Source: an uncultured Campylobacter sp. (GTDB lineage Bacteria > Campylobacterota > Campylobacteria > Campylobacterales > Campylobacteraceae). Taken from it: 64,000 nucleotides of DNA. The DNA is taken from contig NZ_CALJPC010000001.1 in NCBI RefSeq assembly GCF_937981295.1, forward strand, positions 6,284 to 70,283. The letters are read 5' to 3'. Positions 7,708 through 17,269 of the stretch are shown here, piece after piece. The position numbers and the translations under genes are program-made. A model generated the notes under the pieces. It was not told the origin of the DNA, made no database searches, and saw only the letters and a list, made by a program, of their open reading frames with translations. Positions within the stretch are counted from its first letter, which is position 1. Each line of letters opens with the position of its first letter.

Positions 7708-9228
7708 ATGGCAAAGAATAGTAAAAATGCTAGTTCGATTGTTGCGATCAACAAAGTCACGCAAACCATATTCGGTCTAAGTGAGAATGAAGTTTTCGAG
7801 CACGACTTCTCAAAAGCGAATCGTGCGAAGGAAACTTACGTCTCATATATTCCGTATAAGGATATAATGACTGCGACGGTCGAGATAAGCAGATCGGTAG
7901 AGGACGCGGATCTTTTAGATGCGATCGTCGTTAAGGTGTATGAGGAGCTGGGGCTTGACACCGCTTTGGATTACAAAATCACCTATAGTGAGGTAATAGG
8001 CGCTGGCGGCGATGATAGAATTTTCAACGTCTTTGTCGTAGATAATGCCAAACTCACTTCAGAATTCGATGCGATCGCCGCTAGGACGAACTACATCGAC
8101 TATGTGGCTATGGCTCCGTTTTTATACGAGGGCTTGTATAATAGAGGTGTCCTAACTCGCGACGGAATCGATTGCTTCATCTACTTGCAACGCGACGATG
8201 CGTTTTTGGTAGTGTATCAAAACGGCGAATATTTTCAATCTCGTCAAGTAAGATACAACCTAAAATTTTTGCATGAAAAATATGTCGAGCTAGTCGGTAG
8301 CAGGGTCGATGAAGAGAGCTTTTATAGACTGCTCTCCAAACAGGGAGTAAATTTAGAAAATCCGACCGAACGCGATTATATGATCCAAATTTTTGACGAT
8401 ATGTTTTACTACATCAACGACGTATTGAACGGTATTAGTAAAATTTACAACGTCAATATTCAAAACGTCTATATCGGAACGGATATCGGTAAAATTCCTG
8501 CGATCGAGGTTTTTGTAGAAAATAATCTAAAGCTAAGATACAAGGATTTTAATTTTAACGTTGCAATCAACGCAAAAGATTATCCGCTCACTCAGCTAGA
8601 TATTTTGATGTTCTTGGTAGGTCAAGATTATTTAGTTACTAAAGACGACGATCACAACTACTCGCCGTTTATGAGACCTCCGCCTTTGACCCAAAGATCA
8701 ACCGGCAAGCTGATAGGCTATATGTTGCTAGGCTGCTTACTTGGGGCTGCGTATCCTGCGTATAACTTCGGCTACGGCTATTATAATAATATGGTAGCTG
8801 ATGACAAAACTAGCGAATATAAAGGTTTAGAGGAAAAGATGGGTCCCGCTAGAGATGAAAGTGCGCGTTTGGATAAAGAGACTAAAGAGGTAAATGCCCA
8901 GGCTGCTAAGAGTGGTAAGGAGCTTAACGACAGGCGCAAACTAATTAATGCCATCTTAGATAAGAAAAATAATTACGCCATGAAGGGTGTTTCTATTTTT
9001 GAGCTAACCAATATGGTCGTTAAAAATAAGGGCAATATGGTTAGGATCGGTGATGAGAATAGGACTCTAACTGTTCAGGTGCGCACCAAAAACGATAAGC
9101 AGATGACCGAGCTTTTAGAGGATATCAGTAAAAAAGAGGTGTATGGCGTGGATACTAAAACAATCGCGCTGCAAGAGGGTAATAAAACCGTCTTTTACGA
9201 TAGCAACATCAGTGTGGAGGTTAAATAA
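7708..9228 (+). CDS. PilM/PilN-like inner-membrane assembly protein, transformation system
   Basis: 506-residue protein from ATG 7708, which follows GGAAGTGGAGTGTT; the frame is open 22 codons further back but those read through the promoter. The first ~330 residues are cytoplasmic and resemble the actin-like PilM domain (inference from position and architecture). A membrane segment lies near residues 335-355 (LIGYMLLGCLLGAAYPAYNF), followed by a charged coiled coil and a C-terminal alpha/beta part, which is the PilN layout. A PilM-PilN fusion would anchor the export ATPase to the periplasmic alignment complex. It overlaps the next gene by one base. Confidence 0.65.
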   Translation: MAKNSKNASSIVAINKVTQTIFGLSENEVFEHDFSKANRAKETYVSYIPYKDIMTATVEISRSVEDADLLDAIVVKVYEELGLDTALDYKITYSEVIGAGGDDRIFNVFVVDNAKLTSEFDAIAARTNYIDYVAMAPFLYEGLYNRGVLTRDGIDCFIYLQRDDAFLVVYQNGEYFQSRQVRYNLKFLHEKYVELVGSRVDEESFYRLLSKQGVNLENPTERDYMIQIFDDMFYYINDVLNGISKIYNVNIQNVYIGTDIGKIPAIEVFVENNLKLRYKDFNFNVAINAKDYPLTQLDILMFLVGQDYLVTKDDDHNYSPFMRPPPLTQRSTGKLIGYMLLGCLLGAAYPAYNFGYGYYNNMVADDKTSEYKGLEEKMGPARDESARLDKETKEVNAQAAKSGKELNDRRKLINAILDKKNNYAMKGVSIFELTNMVVKNKGNMVRIGDENRTLTVQVRTKNDKQMTELLEDISKKEVYGVDTKTIALQEGNKTVFYDSNISVEVK

Positions 9229-9881
9229 TGAAAAAGAAAAGTTCATTAGATCAACTTGATCAATGGTTTGCCTCCAAGGGAAATAGTGCAAATAACTATT
9301 TTTACATAGCTTTATTGTTTGTAGGTGTGGTAGCTTACTTTATTTTGAGTAACTATGCGGATCCGTATTTAGAAGAGAGCGAGACAAATCTAAGTACTGC
9401 CACGACTAAGCTTGAAGGCGCACAAAGAGAGTATAACGAGTTTTTTGGCGGTGATCCTGATGCTTTTGTTAATAATAAGCGTAATATCCTCAATGGTGCT
9501 AAAACCAACCTTAAAAATATCAATGATGAGCGTGGGTATCTAGACGGTAAGCTAAAAGAAATTTCAAAGCTTACCTATAATGAAAAGAACTGGGCTAAAT
9601 TTATGGATAGCCTCTCAACGATCGCAGAGAATAACAATATTAAAATTTATGCTATTCACAGCGATAGAAGAGAGCCTAGCATCAAACAAATTTTTCAGCC
9701 TGAAGCCTTGCTGGATATAGATGTAAAATTTGAAGGAGCATTTTCGAACGTCCTTAGGTATATCAACCTTATCGAACAATCGGAGATGATCGTAGATGTA
9801 AATAAGATGGATATCAATGCCACTAAAAATGGCAAAATCGGTGGAAGCATCGGTATATCTATCTGGGGAGTAAATTACTAA
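9228..9881 (+). CDS. PilO-like inner-membrane protein, transformation system
   Basis: 217 residues: a short cytoplasmic N-terminus, one membrane helix (residues about 24-44), a periplasmic coiled coil (about 50-120), then a ferredoxin-like C-terminal domain. This is the PilO/GspM layout. Its start and stop each overlap the neighbouring gene by one base (TAATG), so it is tightly coupled to the PilM/N-like and PilP-like proteins. Confidence 0.6.
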   Translation: MKKKSSLDQLDQWFASKGNSANNYFYIALLFVGVVAYFILSNYADPYLEESETNLSTATTKLEGAQREYNEFFGGDPDAFVNNKRNILNGAKTNLKNINDERGYLDGKLKEISKLTYNEKNWAKFMDSLSTIAENNNIKIYAIHSDRREPSIKQIFQPEALLDIDVKFEGAFSNVLRYINLIEQSEMIVDVNKMDINATKNGKIGGSIGISIWGVNY

Positions 9882-10309
9882 TGAAAAAGTTAATTTTATG
9901 CTCTTTGCTACTTTCTACTGCTCTATTTGCTGTAGATAATAATCAGACGGTGGCGCCTAGTAATGGAGCCTATAAAGCTAAATACGATGCGATATTCGAT
10001 GATCTTAGTAAGCCTAGAGTGGGTCTTAGCGATGAGCAGATAGCTTCTTTGCAGGATCCGTTCTATCCTAAAGAAGCCAATGTGCCTAGAGAAGCTAATC
10101 AGCAGGTGGATCTAGGTTATCAGCTAGTAGGTATTATGGGCGATAAGGTTAAGCTAAACGATAAGTGGTATGGTTTGGGCGAGTATGTAGGCTCATATAA
10201 GATCGTGCAAATAACGGGTAATAGCGTTATTATTACCAACGACGATGAAAATAAAGTCGAACTAACACTAAAACAAGGAAGTCAAAATGTCATTATTACA
10301 TATAAGTAA
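9881..10309 (+). CDS. PilP-like periplasmic protein in the CtsR position
   Basis: 142 residues with a signal peptide (KKLILCSLLLSTALFA) and a C-terminal beta-rich domain (YQLVGIMGDKVKLNDKWYGLG) like PilP/GspC HR domains, which contact the secretin. It sits directly before the secretin, where CtsR lies in C. jejuni. The end overlaps ctsD by 23 bases. Confidence 0.65.
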   Translation: MKKLILCSLLLSTALFAVDNNQTVAPSNGAYKAKYDAIFDDLSKPRVGLSDEQIASLQDPFYPKEANVPREANQQVDLGYQLVGIMGDKVKLNDKWYGLGEYVGSYKIVQITGNSVIITNDDENKVELTLKQGSQNVIITYK

Positions 10310-11795
10310 AAAGCTTAGCATAGCTGCTATGCTTGCTTTGTCTGTTACGGCTACTAGTCTATATGCCGCTCCCGCAACTGCAGGTAACTGCGATAGGAAG
10401 GCGCTAAATATTAAGATTAACGATACCGTTACGCTAAACGAGATGCTAACTCAGCTATCCGATATGTGCCGCTTTTCGGTGGTAGCAAAAGACGCTATCG
10501 CTCAAGAGGAGATGAGTAAGCCACTGCAAGGCGTAAGCATCAAAGACCTTTCTTTACGCGAAGTTTTAGATCTACTCATAAAAGAGAATAATCTAAGCTA
10601 TGAGTATTCTCATGGCATATTAAAAATTTCAGCGCTAGAGACTAGGACTTTTAAAGTGGATTACATCACTTCTATTAGAGAAGGTACTGCTGTTACTAAA
10701 TCTTCTGTCGATTCCGCACCTACTAAAGTAGATGATGGCGATAGTGATAAAACAGAAAATGACGATAATAAGATCACTACCAAAGAAAAATTTGATTTTT
10801 GGGAGAAGATTAGCGAGGAAATCACCTCTGTTTTAAATAACGGTACTGAAAAATATGTCGCAGTCGCTCCTATTATAAATCAAAATGCCGGTTTAGTAAC
10901 CGTTACTGCTATGAAGTCTCAGATAGCTCGCGTCGATAGATATCTAAGCGGTATGCAAAAACGCCTTAGTCGTCAAGTCTTGCTAGATGTAAATATCATA
11001 TCTGTCGAGCTAAATAACGAATACACCACCGGTATAGATTGGAGTAAATTTCAACTAGGATTTAATACCTATGTAGGTGGAGATCCGACTAAGCTTTCAG
11101 GATATCACATAGATAACGGAAATAGAGGAAAGGCTAGCGATACTCACGGAACTTGGACGATAGGGGCTAATCTAAATTTCAATATCGACGGTTTGATTAA
11201 CTTCCTAGAGACTAAAGGTAAAACTAAGGTTATTTCAAGCCCTAAGGTAACTACGATGAATAATCAGCCTGCTATTATCTCTGTAGGTGATACTATTAAC
11301 TATGTATTAAAATCCACTAATACGGGTGATTATCAGGGTGGTAGTACTCAGTCAGACGATCAGTATTCGATATTTGTAGGTATTCTTTTGAATATCTTGC
11401 CTGAAATTTCAGATGATAATAGGATTATGCTACGAATTAATCCATCTTTAAGCTCTCTTAAATACGCAGAGGACAATGTAAGAACAAATAATAGAAGAGA
11501 GATTGCACCTGATACCTTGCAAAAGAAACTCTCAAGCGTAGTTTGGGTAGATGATGGAGATACTGTAATTTTAGGTGGTTTAATTGGTGCAACTAAGTCA
11601 AAAGATAACACTAGGGTGCCTGTGCTAGCTGAAATTCCATTAATCGGGAATCTTTTCAAAAGCACTGCCGATGTTTTGCGAACGTCGGAGTTAATCTTCG
11701 TAGTAACTCCACATATCATCGACAATACCGGCGCGCCGCTTGCTACCTCTCTTAAAGAGCTAGGTTACTCAAAATCCATCTACGAAAATGAGTAA
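10287..11795 (+). CDS. ctsD: Secretin CtsD (outer-membrane pore for DNA uptake)
   Basis: Forms the outer-membrane ring of the competence type II secretion-like system. The 502-residue protein has a signal peptide (residues about 1-27), an N0/STN-type domain with LREVLDLLIKENNLSYEY, an acidic low-complexity linker (about 140-170), N1-like RVDRYLSGMQKRLSRQVLLDV, and the secretin core ending with VVWVDDGDTVILGGLIG, VPVLAEIPLIGNLFKS and ELIFVVTPHII. It is closest to the MshL branch. ATG 10287 follows AAGGAAG inside the previous gene. Confidence 0.9.
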   Translation: MSLLHISKKLSIAAMLALSVTATSLYAAPATAGNCDRKALNIKINDTVTLNEMLTQLSDMCRFSVVAKDAIAQEEMSKPLQGVSIKDLSLREVLDLLIKENNLSYEYSHGILKISALETRTFKVDYITSIREGTAVTKSSVDSAPTKVDDGDSDKTENDDNKITTKEKFDFWEKISEEITSVLNNGTEKYVAVAPIINQNAGLVTVTAMKSQIARVDRYLSGMQKRLSRQVLLDVNIISVELNNEYTTGIDWSKFQLGFNTYVGGDPTKLSGYHIDNGNRGKASDTHGTWTIGANLNFNIDGLINFLETKGKTKVISSPKVTTMNNQPAIISVGDTINYVLKSTNTGDYQGGSTQSDDQYSIFVGILLNILPEISDDNRIMLRINPSLSSLKYAEDNVRTNNRREIAPDTLQKKLSSVVWVDDGDTVILGGLIGATKSKDNTRVPVLAEIPLIGNLFKSTADVLRTSELIFVVTPHIIDNTGAPLATSLKELGYSKSIYENE

Positions 11796-12618
11796 TAACT
11801 ATACGGCGATCAAGGAGATTTTTATCGAGGATAACGAAGTCTCGGACTTCGTTAATCTCGATAAATCAACCCTTGCTTATCATAAAATTTTAAATGCTTT
11901 GCAAAAGCCGTTAAAACTTATACTTTTTTACGGCAAACCGGGTTGCGGCAAGACATTTTTGCTTAATAAGATCAAGGTCGATCTTGAAAAAAAGGTAAGA
12001 GTCGTATTTGTGCCGCAGCCGTTTTTTGATGAGAAAGAATTTTTCTTAGAGCTTTATTCTCAGATATTTCACTCTACGCCGAGTGAACCGATAGATAATT
12101 ATGAAAATTTTATGCGGGTTTACAGAGAGAGATTTGGCATCTCTACCAATGTCGGAGCGGTAGAGCAGGTCGTTATTTTGCTCGACGAAGCTCAGCTGTA
12201 TCCAGGAAATTTAATAGAAAAAATTCGCCTTATGGCAGATACTAGATTATTTAAATTTTTATTTACGGTGCATAAGACTGACGAGGAAGATCGCCTCGCA
12301 AAGGATTATTTTAAAACCAGAATTTGGGAGAGCATTGAGCTTCCTAATTCAAATTTAGGCGAAGTCAAGCTGTATATTGAAAAAAAGCTTGTGCTTCATG
12401 GCTTTCAACAATACTATTTTATGTTTAGCGACGATAATTTCGATTTGATTTTAAATTTAACAGACGGCAATATGAGGAACATCAACAAGCTTATGTATAA
12501 GATGTATGAGCTTTTTGAGTATTACGAGGTAAATAAACCTACGGAAATTAGTTTTTCGCAGATTAATAATAAAATCATAGAGATGGCAGCGATAGGCTCG
12601 GGGATAATAAATGCTTGA
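11788..12618 (+). CDS. ctsP: AAA ATPase CtsP, transformation system
   Basis: 276-residue cytoplasmic ATPase of the ExeA/MshM type. Walker A GKPGCGKTF lies near residues 50-58 and Walker B VVILLDEAQLYP near 130-141; the C-terminus has the usual helical lid with NLTDGNMRNINKLMYKMYELF. It is expected to couple nucleotide use to assembly of the DNA-uptake machine. It overlaps ctsD and the next gene by 8 bases each. Confidence 0.85.
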   Translation: MSNNYTAIKEIFIEDNEVSDFVNLDKSTLAYHKILNALQKPLKLILFYGKPGCGKTFLLNKIKVDLEKKVRVVFVPQPFFDEKEFFLELYSQIFHSTPSEPIDNYENFMRVYRERFGISTNVGAVEQVVILLDEAQLYPGNLIEKIRLMADTRLFKFLFTVHKTDEEDRLAKDYFKTRIWESIELPNSNLGEVKLYIEKKLVLHGFQQYYFMFSDDNFDLILNLTDGNMRNINKLMYKMYELFEYYEVNKPTEISFSQINNKIIEMAAIGSGIINA

Positions 12619-13618
12619 ATTTTACGAAGTAAACGAACTTGAAAAAAAATGGGAAGAGTATAACAAAAACAGAAAGCAGTTTTCTTTCCTGAAATCTAAG
12701 CCGAATTTCGTATTGAGATTCGATAAGACGATTTTGGGGCTTTTGATATTGATCTCGGTTGCGATCGGAGCGATATTTTGGCTGCTTAAAGATAGCGATA
12801 GCGTCAGTATGGCAAGTATCAATCAAAATATTGAGGACAAGGGTGGTGCTACAAATTCTGCTAGTGATGCCGAGCAGCAGGCGGCAGATCTTGCAGTGCA
12901 AAATAATATTTCCAAAGAGGATTATAATATCAGCGCGCCGAAAGTTGCTCGTACTTCTAAGCACGAAAAGGAACGTCCAAGCTTAAATTTAAACGATGTG
13001 GGTGTGCTATCCAGCGAGGATTCCGGTGGGTTTAAGATAACCAATAATTACGAAAATGGCGGAAACTATGGCGGGCAGGCTCAGGCTCAGAATTTCGGCG
13101 GTCAAAATTTTGGCGGACAGAATTTTGGCAATCAAAATGCTCCTACATTTAATGTGCCTAATACCAATAACGCAGCTTTTGCAAATCAGCCGCCTAAAAA
13201 CGAGGTTATAGATTTTGGGCGTGCTCCATTGCCGCCTAAATCAAATTTCTCTGGAGGTTCTACAAATACCGCAAGTAGCGCTCCACTAAGTTCTAGAATT
13301 GAGATAAAAACTTCAAATTTAAGCGAAGACAAGCAGAGCTTGGAGAGCAAATTTTACGCGACGAATAAGATTGAGTATTCGCTATCGCTAGCCGAAGAAG
13401 CATATAATAAGAAAGACTACGATAATGCGATCAAATGGGCTCTTACGTCAAATGAGCTTGATAAGGACAACGTCGCTAGCTGGATAATTTTTGCTAAAGC
13501 CAATTATAAAAAGGGTCGTAAGGAAGACGCGCTTTACGCTCTTGAGACCTTTAATGCAAAGGCGAAAAATAGCGAAATTTCTAACCTAATTTCAAAGATA
13601 AGAAGTGATAAACTATGA
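12611..13618 (+). CDS. Membrane-anchored TPR protein, transformation operon
   Basis: 335 residues. A cytoplasmic start is followed by one membrane helix (residues about 42-60, ILGLLILISVAIGAIFWLL), then a long disordered periplasmic stretch rich in Asn, Gly and Gln with the repeat QNFGGQNFGGQNFGNQN near 157-173, and two or three C-terminal TPR helices (ALTSNELDKDNVASWIIFAKANY). The layout is that of MshN/ExeB-like partners of the AAA ATPase, and it sits at the CtsX-like position of the C. jejuni order. Exact role unknown. Confidence 0.65.
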   Translation: MLEFYEVNELEKKWEEYNKNRKQFSFLKSKPNFVLRFDKTILGLLILISVAIGAIFWLLKDSDSVSMASINQNIEDKGGATNSASDAEQQAADLAVQNNISKEDYNISAPKVARTSKHEKERPSLNLNDVGVLSSEDSGGFKITNNYENGGNYGGQAQAQNFGGQNFGGQNFGNQNAPTFNVPNTNNAAFANQPPKNEVIDFGRAPLPPKSNFSGGSTNTASSAPLSSRIEIKTSNLSEDKQSLESKFYATNKIEYSLSLAEEAYNKKDYDNAIKWALTSNELDKDNVASWIIFAKANYKKGRKEDALYALETFNAKAKNSEISNLISKIRSDKL

Positions 13619-14154
13619 AAATTTTATATATTTTAGCTTTTGCGATCGCGTCGTTATTTGCAGTTAGCGCCGATGACGTGCGCAACTGGGATCAGATCGG
13701 TCAGTACAACCGTATCTGCCAAGAAAGCGTGCGAAATTTATTCATCGAGGAGCAGAGCGAGGCGCTTGCGAATATGTATGCCAAGGCATGCCTTAAGATG
13801 GATAAAGTAAATGAGCTCGTCGTGCCTACGGTGATGCTTTATAAGACGAAAGAAGCTCGCGAGAATGCTTCTCTTTATTCGACTATAATTTTTCAAAAGA
13901 AGATGCTTTATTTGGCACTTTGTGATGGCGTGGATATTAGCTATATACGCACGCCTAAGATCAATTATATTTTGTCTGAAATTTTTGATAAATTTACGGA
14001 AAGAGCATACGTAAAAAAGAGTGATACGTATGTCTTTACCCTAGAAAACGGCGAGCGTGCCGAGCTTTTTATCAAAGAAGAGGAAGAGGTAAAAAAGATG
14101 GTAATTGCAATTTATGCTGGCGATAAGCTTAGCTCGATTAAAATTTATTGGTGA
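13615..14154 (+). CDS. Periplasmic protein of unknown function, transformation operon
   Basis: 179 residues beginning with a signal peptide (KILYILAFAIASLFAVSA), then a mainly helical, charged mature part. The ATG overlaps the previous stop (ATGA). I do not recognise a family. Its place between the TPR protein and the GspE ATPase, with no spacing, indicates a role in the same machine. Confidence 0.7.
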   Translation: MKILYILAFAIASLFAVSADDVRNWDQIGQYNRICQESVRNLFIEEQSEALANMYAKACLKMDKVNELVVPTVMLYKTKEARENASLYSTIIFQKKMLYLALCDGVDISYIRTPKINYILSEIFDKFTERAYVKKSDTYVFTLENGERAELFIKEEEEVKKMVIAIYAGDKLSSIKIYW

Positions 14155-14159
14155 TCGCG

Positions 14160-15908
14160 ATGACAAAGATTGAAGAGCAGATCGTTGCGATTTTAATACG
14201 AAACAATATCCTTACTAGCACTGTTGTTCCGGAAATCAAGGACAAGATGGATATTGGCTTGACGCTAGGCGAGGTTTTAGTCGGAGATAACTATCTAAGC
14301 CAGGATGATTTTTGCTCAATTTTAGTTGAGTTATACAAGCGCCGTCAGATAGAATTTGACGATATAAGCGAAAAATTTTCGATGGATCCAAAGGAATTTT
14401 TGCAAATTCTAGCCAAGAAAATGAACCTGTCGTATATGAATTTAGATGATATCGATATAGACTTCAGGCTATCGGAACGCACTCCTACCGCACAGCTTAA
14501 AAGATACGGCGTGATACCTGTTAAAGCGGATGATCTGAATATTTACGTTGCTTTTTCTGATCCGTTTAATCTTGAGTCGCAAGATAAAGCGCAGGCTATG
14601 TTTAGCAAACAGCTGCTTAAAATCGTAGTAGCCGATCCGAATCAAGTAAATAAATATCTATCTAAGCTTGAGCTTTCAGAGAGCATTAAAGGGCTCGTAG
14701 CGGAGATCCGCAAAGAGCTTGCTAACACCGGCGGTAGCGGAAGCAGCGATGATACCTCGGCGATTTTAAAGCTCATCGAGATGATAATCAGCCAGTCTAT
14801 TAAGATGCGCGGTAGCGATATTCACATTGAGCCGACCGAGAATAACTGCGTCGTGCGTACCAGAATCGACGGAATGCTCGCTGAAATTTTTATCTTTGAT
14901 AAGGATATCTATCCGCCGCTAGTAAGCCGATTGAAGCTACTTTCGAATATGGATATCGCCGAGCGTCGCAAGCCGCAAGACGGCAGGTTTAGTATGAAAA
15001 TTTCAGGTCGCGAATATGATTTTCGTATCTCGACACTGCCTATCATCAACGGCGAATCTACAGTTATGCGTATTCTAGATAAATCCAAAGTTATCATAAG
15101 CCTGGAAAAGCTCGGCATGCACCCTGATAGCTTTAAGAAATTTAATAACGCTATGAAGGCTCCATATGGTATTATCTTGGTTACCGGACCTACTGGAAGC
15201 GGTAAGTCTACGACGCTATATGCGGCGCTAAACGATATTAAAAATATCGACACTAAGGTTATTACCGTAGAAGATCCGGTAGAGTATCAAGTAAATTTAA
15301 TCCAACAAGTCCAAGTTAACGAAAAAGCAGGTCTTACCTTTGCTTCGGCACTGCGCTCGATTTTAAGACAAGACCCTGACATCATAATGATCGGTGAGAT
15401 TCGTGATCAAGAGACCCTTAGAATCGCGATCCAGGCTGCTCTTACGGGACACTTGGTTTTCTCGACCCTACACACTAACGACGCCGTTAGCGCGATCCCG
15501 CGAATAGTGGATATGGGTATCGAAGCCTATCTCATAAGCGGTGCACTGATTGCGGTAGAGGCGCAACGTCTTGTGCGAAAGCTTTGCCCGCACTGCAAGC
15601 AGCCTACGAATCTACCTAAATCGATGCTTGATCAGCTGAAGGAATTTTTGCCTGAAAAATACACATTTTTTAAGGCCGTAGGTTGTGATCAATGCGGTCA
15701 GACGGGCTATATGGGGCGTGAGATGATTAGTGAAATTTTACCTATTACCGATAAAATGCAGAGCTTGATCGCTAACGGCGGCTCAAAGGACGATATGAGA
15801 GCCTTAGCGAAGGAGGAGGGTTTTATAGATATGTTTGAAGACGGTGTTATACGTGCTGCGCGCGGAGTAACTAGTATAGAAGAAATTTATAGGGTGGCTA
15901 AACAATGA
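14160..15908 (+). CDS. ctsE: Type II secretion/DNA-uptake ATPase CtsE
   Basis: GspE/PilB-type hexameric ATPase driving the pseudopilus. About 582 residues: an N-terminal MshEN-like region (1-170), the N2 domain, Walker A GPTGSGKSTT, the Asp box, Walker B IIMIGEIRDQETLRIAIQAA, the His box TGHLVFSTLHTNDA, and a zinc site CPHC...CDQCG. TTG (14148) and GTG (14151) lie in frame just upstream; ATG 14160 is preferred, 5 bases after the previous stop, though none has a strong ribosome binding site. It overlaps ctsF by 4 bases. Confidence 0.92.
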   Translation: MTKIEEQIVAILIRNNILTSTVVPEIKDKMDIGLTLGEVLVGDNYLSQDDFCSILVELYKRRQIEFDDISEKFSMDPKEFLQILAKKMNLSYMNLDDIDIDFRLSERTPTAQLKRYGVIPVKADDLNIYVAFSDPFNLESQDKAQAMFSKQLLKIVVADPNQVNKYLSKLELSESIKGLVAEIRKELANTGGSGSSDDTSAILKLIEMIISQSIKMRGSDIHIEPTENNCVVRTRIDGMLAEIFIFDKDIYPPLVSRLKLLSNMDIAERRKPQDGRFSMKISGREYDFRISTLPIINGESTVMRILDKSKVIISLEKLGMHPDSFKKFNNAMKAPYGIILVTGPTGSGKSTTLYAALNDIKNIDTKVITVEDPVEYQVNLIQQVQVNEKAGLTFASALRSILRQDPDIIMIGEIRDQETLRIAIQAALTGHLVFSTLHTNDAVSAIPRIVDMGIEAYLISGALIAVEAQRLVRKLCPHCKQPTNLPKSMLDQLKEFLPEKYTFFKAVGCDQCGQTGYMGREMISEILPITDKMQSLIANGGSKDDMRALAKEEGFIDMFEDGVIRAARGVTSIEEIYRVAKQ

Positions 15909-17149
15909 AAAAGCAATTAGAAGTTGAATACAACGCCAAGGGCGCAAGAAGAAAGATGTTTTTGCAAGCCAGCGATAAAGTGCAAGCAAACAACCTAATG
16001 AAGCAGCGCGTAGGTGGGACGATCGTAAAAAGAGGTGAAACCCAGGTCGTAGCCAATACGGGCGGCGATTTTAAGGCGCAGATTTCGCGCATGCTGGGTG
16101 GTAGCGGAAGAGTTAGAACGATGCCGTTAGTAGCGTCGATCAGGCAGCTTTCGGTTATGACAAATGCCGGAATTTCAATCCACGACTCGATCAAGGAAGT
16201 TGCAAGGGCGGCAGAGGATAAGACGCTAAAAGAAATTTTCAGCGCGATGAACGACGATCTTAACGCGGGTCTTAGCTTGACAGAGTCTACGGAGAAATTT
16301 AGAGGTCAGCTCGGTGATGTCGTCGTTGCGATGGTAAGTCTGGGCGAAGCTACCGGTAATATGGCAGAATCCCTAGCCAAACTTGCCGCTATGCTTCAAG
16401 AGCTTTGGGAAAACCAGCGTAAATTTAAAAAGGCGATGCGTTATCCGATGATCCTTATGATCGTTATGGCGATTGCGTTTTCGGTTTTGATGATGTATGT
16501 TGTGCCGAAATTCCGCGAGATTTTTGAGGATTTGGGCGCGGATCTGCCGCTGCCTACTAGAATTTTGCTCGGTATCGAAAGCACTCTTAATAATTATGGA
16601 ATTTTTGTTTTAGCGGGCATCATAGGCACTATCATAGCTCTTAGATGGGCATATCGTAATAATCCTGAGTTTAAAAAGGGCTTTGACAAGACGATTTTAA
16701 GGGTCTATCTATTCGGTAAGATCATATTTTTCTCGACGATGTCGCGATTTATGCTTATTTTTACAGAGCTCGTGCGAGCGGGTATTCCTATTGCAGATGC
16801 GCTGGATACATCTGTTTTAATGGTGGATAATCATACTTTAAAAGAGAAACTCTCTACCGTTAAAATTGCCGTGCAGCAGGGCGTGAGCCTAACAGAGGCG
16901 TTTAACAATACAGGGCTTTATGAGAGTATGCTTATTCAGATGATCAGCGCGGGCGAGCAGGCCGGTAACCTCGATAAGATGCTCGGCAACGTCACGGATT
17001 ATTATAAAGAGAAATTCGACGATATCATCGATAATATCTCAAGCTACGTCGAGCCGATCATGCTATTTTTTATGGCGGGCATGGTTCTTCTTTTGGCTCT
17101 TGGTATCTTTATGCCTATGTGGGATCTGGGCAAAGCCGTCAAAAACTAA
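15905..17149 (+). CDS. ctsF: Type II secretion F-domain membrane protein CtsF
   Basis: GspF/PilC-family inner-membrane platform protein, 414 residues. Two repeated T2SSF domains are visible: the first around residues 78-200 with the SIRQLSVMTNAGISIHDSI motif, the second around 280-400 with STMSRFMLIFTELVRAGIPI and ISAGEQAGNLDKML. Membrane helices lie near 180-200, 235-255 and 385-405. It is the last gene of the locus and is followed by a clear terminator. Confidence 0.92.
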   Translation: MKKQLEVEYNAKGARRKMFLQASDKVQANNLMKQRVGGTIVKRGETQVVANTGGDFKAQISRMLGGSGRVRTMPLVASIRQLSVMTNAGISIHDSIKEVARAAEDKTLKEIFSAMNDDLNAGLSLTESTEKFRGQLGDVVVAMVSLGEATGNMAESLAKLAAMLQELWENQRKFKKAMRYPMILMIVMAIAFSVLMMYVVPKFREIFEDLGADLPLPTRILLGIESTLNNYGIFVLAGIIGTIIALRWAYRNNPEFKKGFDKTILRVYLFGKIIFFSTMSRFMLIFTELVRAGIPIADALDTSVLMVDNHTLKEKLSTVKIAVQQGVSLTEAFNNTGLYESMLIQMISAGEQAGNLDKMLGNVTDYYKEKFDDIIDNISSYVEPIMLFFMAGMVLLLALGIFMPMWDLGKAVKN

Positions 17150-17156
17150 CCCCTTT

Positions 17157-17187
17157 AATTCCGCGCCTGCGAGGGCGCGGAATTTTA
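17157..17187 (+). terminator. Intrinsic terminator of the transformation operon
   Basis: AATTCCGCGCC and GGCGCGGAATT form an 11-bp perfect stem with a 6-base loop (TGCGAG), followed by TTTAT, eight bases after the ctsF stop codon. Confidence 0.75.
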
Positions 17188-17269
17188 TCAAAGCATTAAA
17201 ATTTCATCCTTCAAATAAAATTTTAACCTTCGTTTGGCTAAAATACCGCTTTAAATTTAAGGATCTATC

